Positions 1 to 11,619 of a stretch of DNA of 64,000 nt are shown one piece after another; position 1 is the stretch's first letter, and every line of letters begins with the position of its first letter. The notes below the pieces were generated by a model that was not told where the DNA came from, made no database searches, and saw only the letters and a program-made list of their open reading frames with translations. The stretch is taken from contig NDFF03000367.1 in NCBI GenBank assembly GCA_002150815.3, positions 682,001 to 746,000 on the forward strand, in the 5' to 3' direction. The position numbers and the translations under genes were made by a program. This DNA is from Grammothele lineata (taxonomy: Eukaryota > Basidiomycota > Agaricomycetes > Polyporales > Polyporaceae).

Positions 1-1
1 T

Positions 2-910
2 GTCGAATGTCCGCACGCCCTCAAGTCAATCCCTTCGTTCACAAGCGTCCGCTTCCTGTCACTCAGAGGCGTCAAGGATGCTGCCGTCATCAGCACCGTT
101 TGCCAGTCTTTTCCCATCCTCCAGTCTCTAGACGTCGAAATCCCAGACGACAAGACTCCGTTCGATCCCGAAGCATGCCTTGCACCTATCCAGCTTCCGA
201 CCCTGCTCGAACTCAAACTCCACGCCGACTCGCCTGTCCTTAACGTCATTCTCGAGGCGATGCAGGCCCCACACCTCACTACGCTCACTATCATGACGCA
301 CCCCACCCACGACCAGGTTGCACGCACCGCCAAAATCATCGCCTCGAGCTTTTCTCCTGCGGCCTCCTCATCCCTTCGCGAATTCGCACTTTTCATCGAC
401 GATGCCAACCGCCGCTATGAACGGGAACGCTTCCGGGGGCGCACATTCGCTTCCTTCTTCGCGCCGCTTTACGCTCTTCGCGGTCTATCCCGCGTCGAAA
501 TATCTTGCTTCCCCGAGGAGCAGTTCATCGCATCCACCGCCGACATGACTGCTATCGCAGAGGCGTGGCCGGGTTTGCGTTCTTTGGTAGTGCCTTACAC
601 CGACCTTGAACGTAAGATGCCGAGCTATGCCGTCTCCGCACTCGAGCAGCTGGCCATACACTGTCCCGACCTCAACGATGCCTCCCTGCCGGCTCCGGAA
701 TGGGAAACGATCGCAACCATCGACCTCGACGAGGTTCCGACGTACACAAACAAGCTCGTGTCGCTCTTCTTCCATGGACGCCCATGCCCGCAAGCAGTGA
801 AGGTCAAGTGCAGAGCATACATACTGTGGCTCTTCCCCCGGTTGCAGGAGGAGGGAGGAGAGCTGTGGTTCCCCTACGACGTCGATGACTATCGTAGTTA
901 CACGTTCTAA
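2..910 (+). CDS. F-box/LRR-like protein, C-terminal part (5' end outside window)
   Basis: The frame is open from base 2 to the TAA at 908-910, so about 300 C-terminal residues are present and the start lies off the window. The sequence reads as short leucine-rich strand/helix units such as SVRFLSLRGV, LQSLDVEIP and ITIMTHP-like stretches, the style of LRR tails behind fungal F-box domains. A block with FPEEQFIAST, AWPGLRSL and LAIHCPDLN aligns by eye with the C-terminal part of the gene at 38678-40344 (FPQKELIMTS, SWPRIRIV, ISWTCPQLTH), so the two are probably paralogues. F-box proteins of this kind usually act as substrate adaptors of SCF ubiquitin ligases; no F-box is visible here because the N-terminus is missing. 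The function is inferred from family style only. Confidence 0.7.
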   Translation, partial: VECPHALKSIPSFTSVRFLSLRGVKDAAVISTVCQSFPILQSLDVEIPDDKTPFDPEACLAPIQLPTLLELKLHADSPVLNVILEAMQAPHLTTLTIMTHPTHDQVARTAKIIASSFSPAASSSLREFALFIDDANRRYERERFRGRTFASFFAPLYALRGLSRVEISCFPEEQFIASTADMTAIAEAWPGLRSLVVPYTDLERKMPSYAVSALEQLAIHCPDLNDASLPAPEWETIATIDLDEVPTYTNKLVSLFFHGRPCPQAVKVKCRAYILWLFPRLQEEGGELWFPYDVDDYRSYTF

Positions 911-1145
911 GCGCGAGGTGCGTGCAAGCATCGTCATGACGTATTCATTCCGCCGTGCTGACCTCTACACGTTTATAGCGGTTTATAACTCGCACATCTT
1001 GAAGGGACACGGGAATGATTGCATTGCTAAAAGTACACTATACTGTATATGTTGACCACTGTCTTAACCACAAATCAAGCCGCCCCCAGACTCAACACTT
1101 CAATTACAGAGTGCCAAGGTTCGAGCCCAGGCCCCGACCAAGAGG

Positions 1146-4100
1146 CTATGAGCTTTCGATCTCCCCACCCGTCTGCAGTTTCGCCAGGAGTGCCTTGAGC
1201 TCCGCGACGTCTTGGGCGAAGCCGTTTGAACTGCCCGATGCGACAGCCTTCTGCTGGAAGGCGCCGTCACCCGCTGTTGTCGCGCCATCATCCTCTGCAA
1301 GCCACTTGTCGAGCTGGGCGGCGATCGAGCGCGCCTTGAGGCGGAAGTGTGTGCGAATCACATCTGCGAAGGGCTCCGGGGGAGCCTTGAGATTTTGTAG
1401 CATCTTCGAGCTCGTACATTAGCCAAGATTCTCAAGAACACGAGGTGAAATACATACCGCCGTCTTAACCACCATCCTTCGAATGTTCGCAGAATCTGAG
1501 TGATGATCAGAATCTAATCTAATTGCAAATCGGACCTGTGGCTTGACTCACATGCGATCGACTTGGGAGTGCCACCGCCGTTTGCCCAGCCCGGCTCGTT
1601 CAAATAGGGCTCGTCGCATAGAATCATGGATTGGATGGAAATGAGAACCTGCAGCAGCGTCGACTTGCCTGCGATCCAACCGGGCCCCGACCACGTCCCT
1701 AGCAGGGACAAGCAGACTTTGCCGTCCTGTTACCTCGTCAGTATGTGGGCGAGGCTCGTTGAGACAAAGACGACTGACCGCATAGAGATTCGGATTGAAA
1801 CGGAACTTTCCGCCATTTGTCTAATCGCAGCCATTAGAAAGAGGTCGTGGAAACGAGACGGAAACTCACCGTCATGTACTTGACACTCGGCGGTGACTGG
1901 TTGTAGTTCGGACCAAGGAAGACATCGAACAGATAGCTGCATAACGGTGAGTGTGAGTCGGGTACTAGGTCACACGTATCGACATACCAGCCATTGTAGT
2001 ATCTGAGAGACTTTCAGCCAGACAATATACTATTCGAACGAAGACTACTTACGGGGTACCCTCAGGGCCGGTAATAAGGGCCTTGATCACGTCCACACGA
2101 GTCTCATCAACACGGAGGAAGATGGATGAATTCCACGCAACGGGCAAGTTAGTGGTCAAGACAGCAAGCTGGAAGGTGAAGATAACTCAGCGGTCACTAT
2201 ATGCCTTCGCGAACTCGTGTAGTATCACTCACCTCCTTGGCAATTGCCAGCGATCGCTTGGGGATGTCCGAGTTGGCCAGCATCCGTGCTTCGTTATTGA
2301 AGTAGAATTTGAAGTGTGGCGTCTGATCCTCCGCGTCCGCAGGGGTCTCCGGCTGTTGTACCGTCAGGTCGCAGTACTCGAACCGCACCCGGTTCGCCCA
2401 CTTGACGTACGCCTCCATCGCACTCTCCTCCGTCTCGCCAGCCTCGACTTCCTCGGCCTCAGCACTTACTCCTGCGCCCGCGGATGACGATGCAGGGATC
2501 TTGGGCAAGCCGGCGTGGAGGCGGTCGACGAACGCCTTGCCCTTAGTCTCAATAAGCGAGCGGTCGATCGCCTTAGCGGTATTGACAATCCGCTGGCAGA
2601 AGCTGAGTAGCTTCATGTTCTCCTCCGATATTCCCGGACCGTCGTCCTTCGCCTTGCCTTTGTCATCCGCGGTCATGCGTTTCTGTTCCTCAGACATCTC
2701 GGCCGTCATAGGCTCTATGGTCTTCATGCCCTCGAGACCTTTGAGTGCTGCCTGAGCCTGTATCACAATAGCTTCGAGCAGTTCGCGCGGGCCGGAGCTG
2801 CCCTCGTAAACAATGGTGCGTTCGCGAACCCTAGAGCTGCTTTTCGGGGAGGACTTCTTGCCGGCAACAGTCTTGACAGAGGTCACGACCATGATCGGCA
2901 TCGCCATCATGCTCGCGAGAGCTTCATGGCTGGAAATGGTCTTTGTACAGTACACTCAGTTATTACTCATCATCTGGAGTGACCGGGCAAGCTTACCTCT
3001 AACCACTCAAACAACTCGAAGTAGAGTACAGACCGATCGGACATGTCTGACAGTGAGTCGTTTCGCAGCAGCTGACTGCTAACGAAGTTGAACCGCCGAC
3101 GAAGATGGGCAAGCGCGGTGGGGTGGACAAGATAATCGCTGGCATGACCGCCGCCTTCCCGGTTCACGGACGGAAGGAATGTCCGGATGTTCGTGAGCAG
3201 CGTTGCCAGCCTCTCGTCTTTCGCTTTCTGTGCCGTAAGAGCTTCAAGCTGGCCAGACATCTACTCAGAGAGCTTTTAGCGGCAGCTCCACAGGCAATGA
3301 CGACTTAAACCGTACATCTTCTCGCGCATCTCCCGCGTAACCGGTGCCTAGCTTTGGCTTCTTCCCTTGAACGACGATAGCCTGGTAATACCCGTCTTCA
3401 TCGTCGTCTTCGTCGTCATTCAGATCTGCCAAGGCGGTAAGGTGGTGATGGTGGTGCACTGGCAGCGTTTCTACTTTTCGTCTTTTCCGCGACGTACGGT
3501 CGACTGACTTCGGACCACCTTGATCAAGCGTATCGTCCAGGAAGTTCTTCTCGAGCATCACCAGTCCTACACCGAGGATAACGCCTTGCAGATTCGCGCA
3601 ATGAAACAGGGAGGCGTCGACGTCAAGCGACGCGGGAACTTTCGTGTGGGTCGACGTGCTGGACTCTCCACATGCGAAACAGAACGCTCTTGTGCATCGA
3701 GTACACGTCTGGGGCACGATTGACTCTAGATGCTTGACATACGCCGGAAAGGTGGGCTGGGGTACATTGAGCGAGACGTATGGAACACAATGGCAGTTTT
3801 GTCAGACTCACAAAGAGGGCGTAGAAGTCACTCTTCTTGCGCTTGATAGACGCGCCGCATCCGTGCGGACAGCGACACTCCCCTTCGCTCAGCTCTCGGT
3901 ACAAGCTGAACAGGAAGCTCTGCTCGCTTCCCTCCGGGCAGCCTTTCATCCACTGGCCCTGCGTCATCAGCGGCATCTTGTCATTGAAGCCTGACATCAG
4001 AACCATCTCTGGTTCTTCCTCCACCTCAATGACCTCCTCACGCCTGTCCTTCGAGAAGAATATGCCTATATGCACATTGAGCAGTGGTAAAGAAGTGATA

Positions 4101-4630
4101 CGACGTGTAATCATACCTGCATACGGGTCAACCGCCGCACCGTTTGCTGCTCCTGCATTATCCTCGAAGTCCGAGTCATCATAATCAATGAACTCCTCGT
4201 CTGCCGCCACTGTCAACTCGCGCCTACCCGTTCGCACTGAATCACGCGTGCGCACCTTCGTCTCCTTCATCCTCTGGCTCGCCATCGTCATCATCATCAT
4301 CCTCCGGGGTCTAGACGCGTGGGTTCGAACGGTGATTCCCATGAGTGCACGTAGAAGGAGAGGCGGAGTGGTGCTCACCATCATCCTCGGCTTCTGCTGT
4401 GTCTTCTCCGCAGGCGCCATCTCCACGTCCCCGTCACCATCAACGATATGGTCGAAGCTGCCGTCGAATATACGCTCCGCGGCCTCCATGACGTCCCTGT
4501 GTTGCTTCAGCGCGGCACGCGCTTGCGCGACCGTTGCGCCCTAAAACACGGCGTGAGCATCGGCGGCATTGCGAGATAATGCACGGAGGCAACAGACCAT
4601 TTCTACGAGCTGCTCAACCTCCCTGTCCAT
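1146..4630 (-). CDS. BIRC6-type E2 ubiquitin-conjugating enzyme with N-terminal UBA and Cys-rich module
   Basis: I read the exons as 4630-4598, 4540-4117 (possibly with one more intron), 4065-3812, 3756-3316, 3260-2997, 2940-2233, 2168-2053, 2002-1988, 1936-1870, 1820-1779, 1726-1552, 1495-1458 and 1403-1146, all joined in phase by GT-AG introns of about 50-65 nt. Exons 1-2 give a UBA-like start ([17 protein letters not shown], then AAERIF). The middle carries an acidic stretch and a Cys-rich block ([22 protein letters not shown]) that may bind zinc. The last 200 or so residues are a UBC fold: [34 protein letters not shown] with the catalytic Cys at 1714-1712, [15 protein letters not shown], and a tail with FADVIRTHF. 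That UBC variety is the one found in BIRC6/UBE2O-like E2s, which charge ubiquitin and can act without a separate E3. The ATG at 4630 is chosen because it opens the UBA helix. Confidence 0.9.
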
Positions 4631-4992
4631 CGTGATGCCGATGCCGGGTTTAAGGAGTGGAGAAAAAGGAGTACGGCGAGCGAGTTCTTGTAGGGTGGTC
4701 GTTCGGACGCAACTAGCAGTAAGCGCTCAATATACTTAACATTCGGCTTACATCAGCAATTTCCGTACAAGCCGGCTTTGTTTGCGCTGCAGCACCGCAT
4801 AACAGAAGCATACAAGACAATTACAGGCGCCCACAAGATCCTGGGCTTGACGACGAAGATGCTGTTGCATACGAAAAGAGACAAAACTAGTGCGGCTAAC
4901 ACAACAACAACGATTGCTACAGGAACGATGGACGGGAGACGTAGTGTGGTGAGAATACAATACTGCAACAAACGACATTCTAAACACCACAA
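4631..4992. other. Intergenic, 362 bp
   Basis: This stretch lies between the start of the E2 gene and the stop of the zinc-knuckle gene, both on the minus strand. It must hold the E2 promoter and the 3' UTR of the upstream gene. Only short overlapping open frames are present and none resembles a protein. Confidence 0.6.
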
Positions 4993-7347
4993 TCACCGGG
5001 AGTAACCTCCACGGTAGCGTGGCCCTCGCTGGGAGTACTCGCGGTCGCGGTCACGGTCGCGATCGTATCGACCGCCATACCTATCTCGGTCTCGGTCTCT
5101 CGACGAGGAACCGTAGCTGTCTTTGCGCGCAGCCCCACGGATGTGGAAGCCATCCGGCACTGGCAGCTCGTCGCGGTCCTGCCTCTGCCGCTTCGAACTA
5201 GCCCCATCCCTGTTCCCGCCGAACGACGACTTTGAGAAGTCGAACTTGATCTTCGCGCCCCCGCCCCCACCCCCGCCTCCGTTCCGCCCTCCACCGCCAC
5301 GGCTGTCTCTGGCCCGGTCGCGGTCGCGGTGGTCGCCACCTCTGTGCGCGCGGTTGCTCGCGAACCAGTCCGCAGCGTCGTCCCTCGCATCCTCGAGCTC
5401 CTGCGCACGTGCGAGGCGCTCGCGCTCCTTCCTCCGGCCCTGCTTGCCCACCTGCATCGGCACGTTCCCTCCAAACCCGTCCCCAAACGAGTGTGCCGCC
5501 TCCCAGTCGCGCGGCGCGCGCTTCGTCGGAGGCAGCGACTCCGAGGCGAACGGGCCGGAGAGGATGTTGTACAAGCTGAACGCAGACGATTCGTGCGGCG
5601 TATCGGGGAGACGCTCCGCGCGGTTGCAGTCCTGTGATGTCGGTTAGGGTGATTGTGTGCGGTACTTGGGAAGAGAGAAGCTCACGTCGCCGAGATGACC
5701 GCACCCGCCGCAATTGTAGCACCACTCGTCCGTGGCGATGTACCCCTCGCCGCCCTCACCGAGGGCAAGCGGCTGCTTCTCCTCGCGCAGCCGAAGGACC
5801 TCCATCCGGGCATCATCTTCGACGTAAGTGTACATCCGCCAAAGCGTGGGGCATTCCTATAGGAATCAACGGAGATGAAGGTTCGCGTCAGACGAGCCCG
5901 AGATTAGATGGAGATCCCTCACGTTTGTTTGATGCGAGCGGGAGCCACAACGATCGCAGTCGTGAGTCGAGTGGTACATGTCACGTCTACCGCGATTGGG
6001 GCAGGTCTAAGGGTAAAACCTTAGCAAACGTTCCAGCCACATAACCCGGAAGAACATACCTTGTTGATATGGCCTTTCATCCCGCAGTTGAAGCACACCT
6101 TGCTGATTGGACAACCCCACGTCGAGTGTTCATCTCGAGCGCCGCAGGTCAAGCACTGTTCGAGCACGAATAAGCAGATGAGCGGATTGTTTGAACGTCA
6201 ATAGACGATTGACTAACAATCATCACAGTGCACTCATATGTTTTGTGGTCACCTTCCGCGCCGCACTTCTTACACACGAATTTGGTGGGCTTGGCGGCGT
6301 GTGTCTCCGCCGCCTCAAGCTTCTCTAGCTCCCAGTAACGGATCATACCACCCTTCCCCTGCTATTAGCGCCAACGAGGACGTTCATTAAGACAGAACAC
6401 ACCTTAATGTCATCATCGTATTGCAGAAGATCAATGTAGTCGTCCTCCGCATCGGACCCTGACGGCGTCGGAAGCTTGGGAAGAGTATCGTCTCCGTCCG
6501 CAGCAATGTAGACATGCTCCGGGAGCAGAAGGTCATCTACCTGCGCGGCATCCAAGTCACCAGACGCCGTAGTTGTTGAGTTGGACGGAAGGATAGGGGC
6601 AGGTTCGGGGAGTTTGAGAGCAACAGGGATCTCCGTCGGCTTGAGGTCCTCGAAGAACAGAAGATCCTCCGCAGGCTGGTCGCGCTTACGCCTGTCGCGT
6701 TCGCGCTCCCTGGAGCGCGACCTATGGTGCGAGCGACCCTCGTCTCGGTCGCGGTGCTTGTCACGGTCGTGGCGGCGTTCACGGTCGCGGTCTCTGTCGC
6801 GTCGCGGGGACCTGCTTCTCCTCCTGTCCCGCTCACGGTCTTTCTCTCGCCTGCTCTCCGCATCCCTGTCTCTGTCCCTGTCACCGTCTCTGTCCCGCCC
6901 ACGGTCCTTCTTCTTCTTCCTCTCGCGCGGTAGCTCCTCTTCACGCTGAGCCTCGGCCCCATCTACATCTATGGGAGCGTCCGCTAGCCGGTCCTCTAGA
7001 GTCCTCTTCTTCGAGCCTCCTTGGACTTTAGAGCCCGAAGGCGCACCTTCTATAACCTCGTCTTCATTCTGAAGGTGCATGACAATGTCGGCAGCGGGGG
7101 ACGGGCTTTGGCGGGAGACAGGAAGAGAGGGTTCGGTCTCGATGTCCTCCTGCGCAGGCGCGTTCCCCCGCGCGGCTTTCTTCTTCTTCCTTCTCCGCTT
7201 CTTCTTTCCTTGCGCAGCGCCTTCAGAGGTCGACGCGTCGTTCGAGGGCGCGCCGTCGACTGGGACGACGTCCCCGTCTGAATCTAGCTCGATGACGTCG
7301 GGTTGGGTGAGGTCGATGATCTCGAGCTCTGGAGACTGCGGTGCCAT
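4993..7347 (-). CDS. Five-zinc-knuckle RNA-binding protein, Air1/Air2 type (TRAMP complex)
   Basis: A long first exon (7347-6403) encodes an acidic, Lys-rich and then RS/RD-repeat region (many DRDRDRD runs). Spliced exons downstream contain five CCHC zinc knuckles: CKKCGAEGDHKTYEC, CLTCGARDEHSTWGC, CFNCGMKGHINKTC, CDRCGSRSHQTNEC and CYNCGGCGHLGDDC, with TLWRMYTYV between knuckles four and five. Five knuckles with this spacing and the aromatic linker are the hallmark of Air1/Air2, the RNA-binding subunits of the nuclear TRAMP polyadenylation complex that feeds RNAs to the exosome. The C-terminus is Gly/Arg/Asp-rich (GGYSR end). Both low-complexity ends are much longer than in yeast Air proteins, an expected basidiomycete elaboration. 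Introns are about 40-60 nt and phases match at each knuckle junction. The first acceptor is a tandem TAG/CAG site, so one Gln may be optional. The TRAMP role is inferred from family. Confidence 0.85.
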
Positions 7348-7640
7348 AGTAGAGTGTAGATCTCAGAGTCAAGGCCGTCGACTAGGACGCCTTTCAACAC
7401 CGTGAGAGAAGAGTCTAGAGGAGCGAGAAGGCAAGGAGGGTTTGCTGCAGCACCGTGCAAAAGTTGAAGACCACCTTGCCGGAAAGGGAAGGAAGACGTC
7501 GGGCAAATTAGGCGCCCTACATGCCGCGAGATCCAGGTCCGCGATCGTGCGCCTTGGGCGCCTATGTTGACCTCAGAGTCGGAGTCGTTGAGCATCTTAC
7601 GACTTCAATCTCCCCCCCCCTCCTTCGACGATTCGGCACG
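7348..7640. promoter_or_regulatory. Shared divergent promoter of the zinc-knuckle and CAF16-type genes
   Basis: Only 293 bp separate the two start codons, which point away from each other. The side next to the ATG at 7641 ends in a C-rich pyrimidine tract (7609-7623), common in basidiomycete leaders. No convincing TATA box is seen. Confidence 0.55.
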
Positions 7641-9082
7641 ATGGCGGAGGCAGCATCTGGCACCTCTGCGGGCGAGTACGAGATACTCATCGAGAACTTG
7701 ACCTACAGCCACACAACGGGTGCTCCGCCATCGCTGTCGAACGTCAACATCCATCTTCCCAAGGGTTCGCGAACCCTCCTCGTTGGTGCAAACGGAGGTG
7801 AGTGATATCCCAAACGCGGGCCTACCTATCACCGATAATTCACGATGAACATCTCCATCTTCACATCCTGCAGCGGGGAAATCAACGCTGCTTCAGATCC
7901 TTGCCGGCAAACGACTCATCTCTGCTCCGGGCACGGAAGTGCGTATCAAAGGCAGAGATGTGTTTCGCAACACGCCTGGGGGCATCACATACCTCGGCAC
8001 TGAGTGGTGAGTTTTCTGGAGATCTCTTGCAATTTGCTGGGCCGTCCCTTCTGCTAGCACATAATGGAAGCGGTGCTAGCACCGGAGCCGTTCGACCCAT
8101 TTGTCACGCGATGGCCGACTACGAACGCCAGCGAGGCAGAGAAGGGCGGGGAGCTGACTTTGCATTTCTCTTTGCGCCCAGGGCGATGAACCCTGTTGTC
8201 CGCGGGGACATCGTCGTTTCAGATTTTCTCAACTCTGTCGGCGGCTACCGGCACAAGGCCCGGCGCGACCGGTTGCTCGACATCCTCGACGTCGACCTGG
8301 ACTGGCACATGCACCAGATTTCGGACGGCGAGCGTCGGCGCGTGCAGCTTTGCATGGGCCTCATGGGCGATTGGGACGTGCTTCTCTTAGATGAGGTACG
8401 TCCCGTTCCATCGCCTCGCGCTGATAGGATGGCGAATCATGTTGACATCGTTATGTTGCGCGCCTTTTCAGGTCACCGTAGACTTGGACGTGCTCGTCCG
8501 AGACGACCTGCTTACGTTTTTGAAGGAGGATTCGGAGACCCGCGGGGCGACCATTATGTGTGCGTCTCCCGAGGTGCTTCGTCCGGTATCACGCACGAAC
8601 CTAACGGGACACAACCACAGACGCCACACACATCTTCGACGGGCTGAACAACTTCCCTACCCACGTCGCGCACATGCACCTCGGGACTTTCCTGATGGAA
8701 CCGACGGCTTGGCCATTTACGAGCGCGACGGCGGGCGTGACATCTGGTGATGTGGGCGCGAACCCGACCCTGTACTCGGTCGCGCTCCAGTGGCTGAAGG
8801 AGGACCGGGAGCGACGGAGAGCGTTGGAGGGTGAAGGCCGTAAACGAAGGGGCGCGCGCACGGAAGAGGTGAGTTGTGGGAGGCCGGAGGGCGAGAGACG
8901 GATGCGTGGGACGGGGATGCGGTCATGCTGTGCGTTTGTGTTGCGCGTGCTGACGGCGCCTGGATGGATGAACAGGTACCGAGCGACTCGGAAACATTCT
9001 ACAAGAAGTAAGCAGCGTGCACGGATGTTTCGGTGGCTGATCGCTGACGCGCACGACGGCCAGGTACGACTACAGCCACTAG
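7641..9082 (+). CDS. CAF16-type ABC ATPase (CCR4-NOT associated)
   Basis: Exons are 7641-7797, 7874-8006, 8182-8395, 8472-8559, 8621-8868, 8976-9007 and 9064-9082. The spliced protein is a single soluble ABC domain without membrane segments. The Walker A motif GANGAGKST is split by intron 1. The signature is SDGERRRVQ, Walker B is DVLLLDE followed by VTVDLDV, and the H-loop region is YATHIFDGL followed by PTHVAHMHLG. This layout, with its tail after the ATPase core, matches Caf16, a non-transporter ABC protein reported to associate with the CCR4-NOT mRNA-regulation complex. The 175-nt intron 2 is the weakest junction and may hide a small exon. Its divergent neighbour is another RNA-decay factor. 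Confidence 0.88.
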
Positions 9083-9521
9083 AAGGGGACCTTGGAGCAG
9101 CTGGTCTTGACCCTCGTTCCTGCTCAACGCGGGGGCGGCATGGATTGTATCGATAGTACTATACACTGCTGTATTGTTCAACACAAGATTTGTATCGCTG
9201 GGCGAATGGATGATGATGATCTATCCTTGGCCGTGGCTGCTGCTGCGGGGCGGGGCGCTGGTGAGGCCGGCGAGGCCGTGCGGCCGTGATGGGGGCCTGG
9301 GCTGTGTGACTTTTGCGTGACTGGTGATGGGGGCGTCACGGGGGAGGTAGTCTGGGTCGGGCGTCGCTGGATCCGCCGCCAACCGACTCTCGAACGCCGT
9401 TGTCGTCTGTGGACAGTGTGCGCAACGTGCTGGCCATCCCAGGGCGCGTTCTCTCCTCCTTCGCCCCGCTTATATCTTCTCTGTAACCCCCACGCTCTTT
9501 TCGTCTCTCTCTCCTCTCGCC
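9083..9521 (+). promoter_or_regulatory. Intergenic region with TATA-like site and CT-rich leader
   Basis: A TATA-like run lies at 9471-9475, about 50 nt before the ATG at 9522. It is followed by a pyrimidine-rich leader of TCTCT type. This fits a core promoter for the OPY2-type gene; the rest is 3' UTR of the CAF16-type gene and shows nothing recognisable. Confidence 0.45.
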
Positions 9522-11619
9522 ATGCTCGCCGGCCACCCCCATTTTAAACCGCGCGCCGACCTCAACGGCACTCGCGACTCGAACGGCTGCCTCATCTGCA
9601 CCGATCTCAACCCTTCTTGCGACGGGTGTACCACCGGCCAGCAGTGTATCAGGATCAACTAGTGCGTCCATACTTCTTTTCCCCTATCTAATCCACTCCT
9701 CAACTCGTGGCGACTGCGTTCCCAGCGCATGCAACCAGTGCCCTGTCGCCCAATGTGTTGCTGCCGATAGCACCTCATCGGGCAGCAAGTCTTCGGGTGG
9801 TGTCAGCAAGGGTGCTGTGGCAGGTGCCGTCGTCGTGACCATCCTCGTCCTCGCGGCCACCGTCGCTGGCTACTTCTGGTACCGCCGGCGTCAGCGCATG
9901 CGTGCTGCCGCCGCCTCTGCTGAAGAGTCCAAGCCTGACGTCCCGGCACGCGCAGAGGACGTTTTGAACCGGCCCGACCCCAACGAGAAGCCCAGTTCCC
10001 CCGCTCCCCAGCTCGACAATATCAGAATATACTCCGGTAACCTCCAGGGTACCATCAACCTCGATCCGGCCCACTCGTACGCCGCTGCTGCCCCGATTCA
10101 GGTGTCCAGCGGCTCGTCTGTCCACTCAAACCCCTTCGAGGACAACCACTCCATCCAGACCACTTCCACCGGCGCACAGTCCAATGTCATCCCTATCGCC
10201 CTCGTCGCCCCCGGCTCCGTCCGCTCCAACGGTACGGGCTCGACGCAGTCTCACGAGCATGCGGCGGCGCAGCAGGCGGCGAACGTGCGGGCCCACATGA
10301 ACTTGGATCACGTCAATGTGTCCGAGGACACGCTCAACTCCCGCCAGACCGACTTTGCTCCGCCGGCGCGCCCGGGCGCAGACAACAACAACCGCTCGTC
10401 GTTGATGACCACCGGCAGTTTCTCGAGCGAGTTCCTCGAGACTTCCGTCATCGTCACACCCACTCGTGGTACCGTCAAGCAGGTCGTCGGCGTTGCGAAG
10501 GCAGAGGTCATGCGGGCGCCGTCCAGCGAGGCGCTTAGCCGCTCTTCCACGCTTTCCAAGCCTGCTCGGTCTCCTCTGGCGGCGTCAAGCTTCGGCCCCG
10601 CGGATGTCATGCACGAGTCGGACGAAGAGCAGGAGGTTATCGTCAACGCTAACCCCTTCGCTGATGGCAACTCGCCCTACCACAACAATGGCGGCTCTCC
10701 CACGCCTTCTGCGACCACTTTCGGCTCCCCCAACCCGTCGTACGCCAACAGCAGTCGCACGGACTCTCGTGGCGACGCAAGCTGGCTTCAGGAGGACCCT
10801 GCGCATCTGTACGGCAACGATGAGCGTCCCTCGAGTGTGTACACACAGGCCTCTGCGATCGTCGCCGATATCAGCAACGCCAGGCGTGTGCACCTTGGCT
10901 TTGAACAGGTTCAGCACACGCCGCAGACGCCTCTCAGCGCCGCTCTCAGCACGCCCCGCACGCCGTACCGGATGACTAGCGCTCGTCTCGTCTCGCCCCT
11001 CGTTAATCAGAGCGCAGCGATCCAGACGGGCAGTAGTGCGGCCGCCGGCCACCTCGAGGCACAGCAGGCGCGTGCTCTTAAGGAGCTCAGCGCCGAGTCC
11101 GGCAAGCGCATTTCGATGTCGTCGGTCATGACGACCTCAACCCGCGCCGACTCGATTCTCGAGAGCTTCCCGTTCGTGCCCCCTTCGCCGATCTCGAACC
11201 TCCCGCCCCGTACGCCCCCGCGTTCGCCCCTCGCTCAACAGTCGTTCGGCAACGGACCGGATGAGCGTGCTCAATCTGCGCAGCAGATGGTCAACATGGC
11301 CCGCGCGTCCGCCTCGTCTGCCGGCACTGCGCCGCTCCATCCCCCGAACCGCAAGATGCTTGGGATGAGCGTTGCGTCACAGAGCTCGACGGCGAGCAAC
11401 GGTCTTGGCTCGTTCCCCTTCCAGATCGAGTCCGACATCACGTCCGTCCCCGCGGAGAACGCCTCCGCCGCCCCGTCGTCTTTCAAGGCGGCGCCGGCTG
11501 ATGACGGCGTTCAGCAGCGGAAGCGTGCGAGCTTGGACACGCTCGCGCTCACCAGCGACTTGTCGTCCTACCCTCTTGGGTTCGACAAGCCCCCCGTCCC
11601 GCCCGTGCCCCGGCGTTGA
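9522..11619 (+). CDS. OPY2-type single-pass membrane anchor
   Basis: Exon 1 (9522-9661) and exon 2 (9726-11619) join in phase. The first 60 residues hold eight cysteines in paired spacing (CLICTDLNPSC, CDGCTTGQQC, then ACNQCPVAQC), which is the small extracellular Opy2 domain. One hydrophobic span follows (AVVVTILVLAATVAGYFW) and then a basic stop-transfer RRRQRMR. The rest, about 570 residues, is Ser/Pro/Ala-rich and looks disordered, ending in a Pro-rich PPVPPVPRR. In yeast, Opy2 anchors Ste50 at the plasma membrane for the HOG and filamentous MAPK pathways; the same role is inferred here. No classical signal peptide precedes the Cys domain, consistent with Opy2 topology. Confidence 0.85.
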
